From JAOXRU01 sp965247735 (GTDB lineage: Bacteria > Bacteroidota > Bacteroidia > Flavobacteriales > Flavobacteriaceae): a stretch of 64,000 nucleotides of DNA. How positions within the stretch are numbered: position 1 is the stretch's first letter; each line of letters begins with the position of its first letter. This document shows positions 63,979 through 64,000 of this stretch, piece by piece. A model generated the notes under the pieces. It ran no database searches. It saw nothing but the letters and a program-made list of their open reading frames with translations, and was not told the DNA's origin. Made by a program: the position numbers and the translations under genes. Where the stretch lies: assembly GCA_965247735.1 (NCBI GenBank), contig CBDFHN010000002.1, positions 2,480,001 to 2,544,000 on the forward strand, in the 5' to 3' direction.

Positions 63979-64000
63979 ACAATAGGGGCTTTAGATTAAA

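Overview
The window reads as a chromosome segment of a Flavobacteriaceae-type Bacteroidota. Evidence: AT-rich DNA, promoter -7 boxes of the TAnnTTTG type, a type IX secretion (T9SS) C-terminal sorting domain, SprB-type repeats, atpD-atpC split from the rest of the ATP synthase genes, and LytTR two-component signalling.

Layout. 1-8460: housekeeping genes mutY (cut by the left edge), hup, a 29-codon ribosome-associated-type protein, rng, recX and bioB, then a LytS-type kinase/LytTR regulator pair and a DoxX-like membrane protein. 8484-17891 (minus): a membrane-stress cluster YbjN/Tir-like - PspA - NfeD/OB-like membrane protein - flotillin - giant AAA+ ATPase. A GIY-YIG endonuclease gene sits between flotillin and the ATPase, boxed in by copies of one ~54-bp repeat. 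18199-28635: an XRE/S24-like regulator, then a minus-strand biotin series (bioF, DUF2007, bioD, bioA and a ketoacyl synthase) broken by plus-strand genes (a GT39-type glycosyltransferase, an SF1 helicase with a nuclease-like tail, a Coa1-like protein). 28819-38308: M61 peptidase, GNAT, an umuD with no umuC beside it, atpDC, an NTF2-like protein, a two-gene trans-3-hydroxy-L-proline to proline pathway, and a frameshifted amidase gene. Three copies of a second hairpin-type repeat lie in this part and near 4.7 kb.

38410-63978 (all minus) is the accessory highlight: a long surface-protein and toxin locus. In transcription order it holds a 1556-aa secreted protein, a multi-Fn3 protein, a 1654-aa SprB-repeat protein with a T9SS sorting domain, an S23 four-helix-bundle gene set in strand-asymmetric low-complexity DNA, a PKD lipoprotein, a 2006-aa polymorphic-toxin-like protein (Fn3-like modules, zincin, PD-(D/E)XK-like nuclease core), a candidate immunity protein, a secreted ADP-ribosyltransferase-like protein, a second candidate immunity protein, a predicted outer-membrane barrel protein with a helical tail, and a remnant of a T9SS sorting domain. 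Overlapping start and stop codons link the toxin, its putative immunity gene and the ADP-ribosyltransferase gene, and also link the first two genes of the locus. I infer that the upstream secreted proteins form or anchor a cell-surface structure that displays or delivers the effectors.

No tRNA, rRNA, CRISPR array, intact transposase or prophage gene was recognised.
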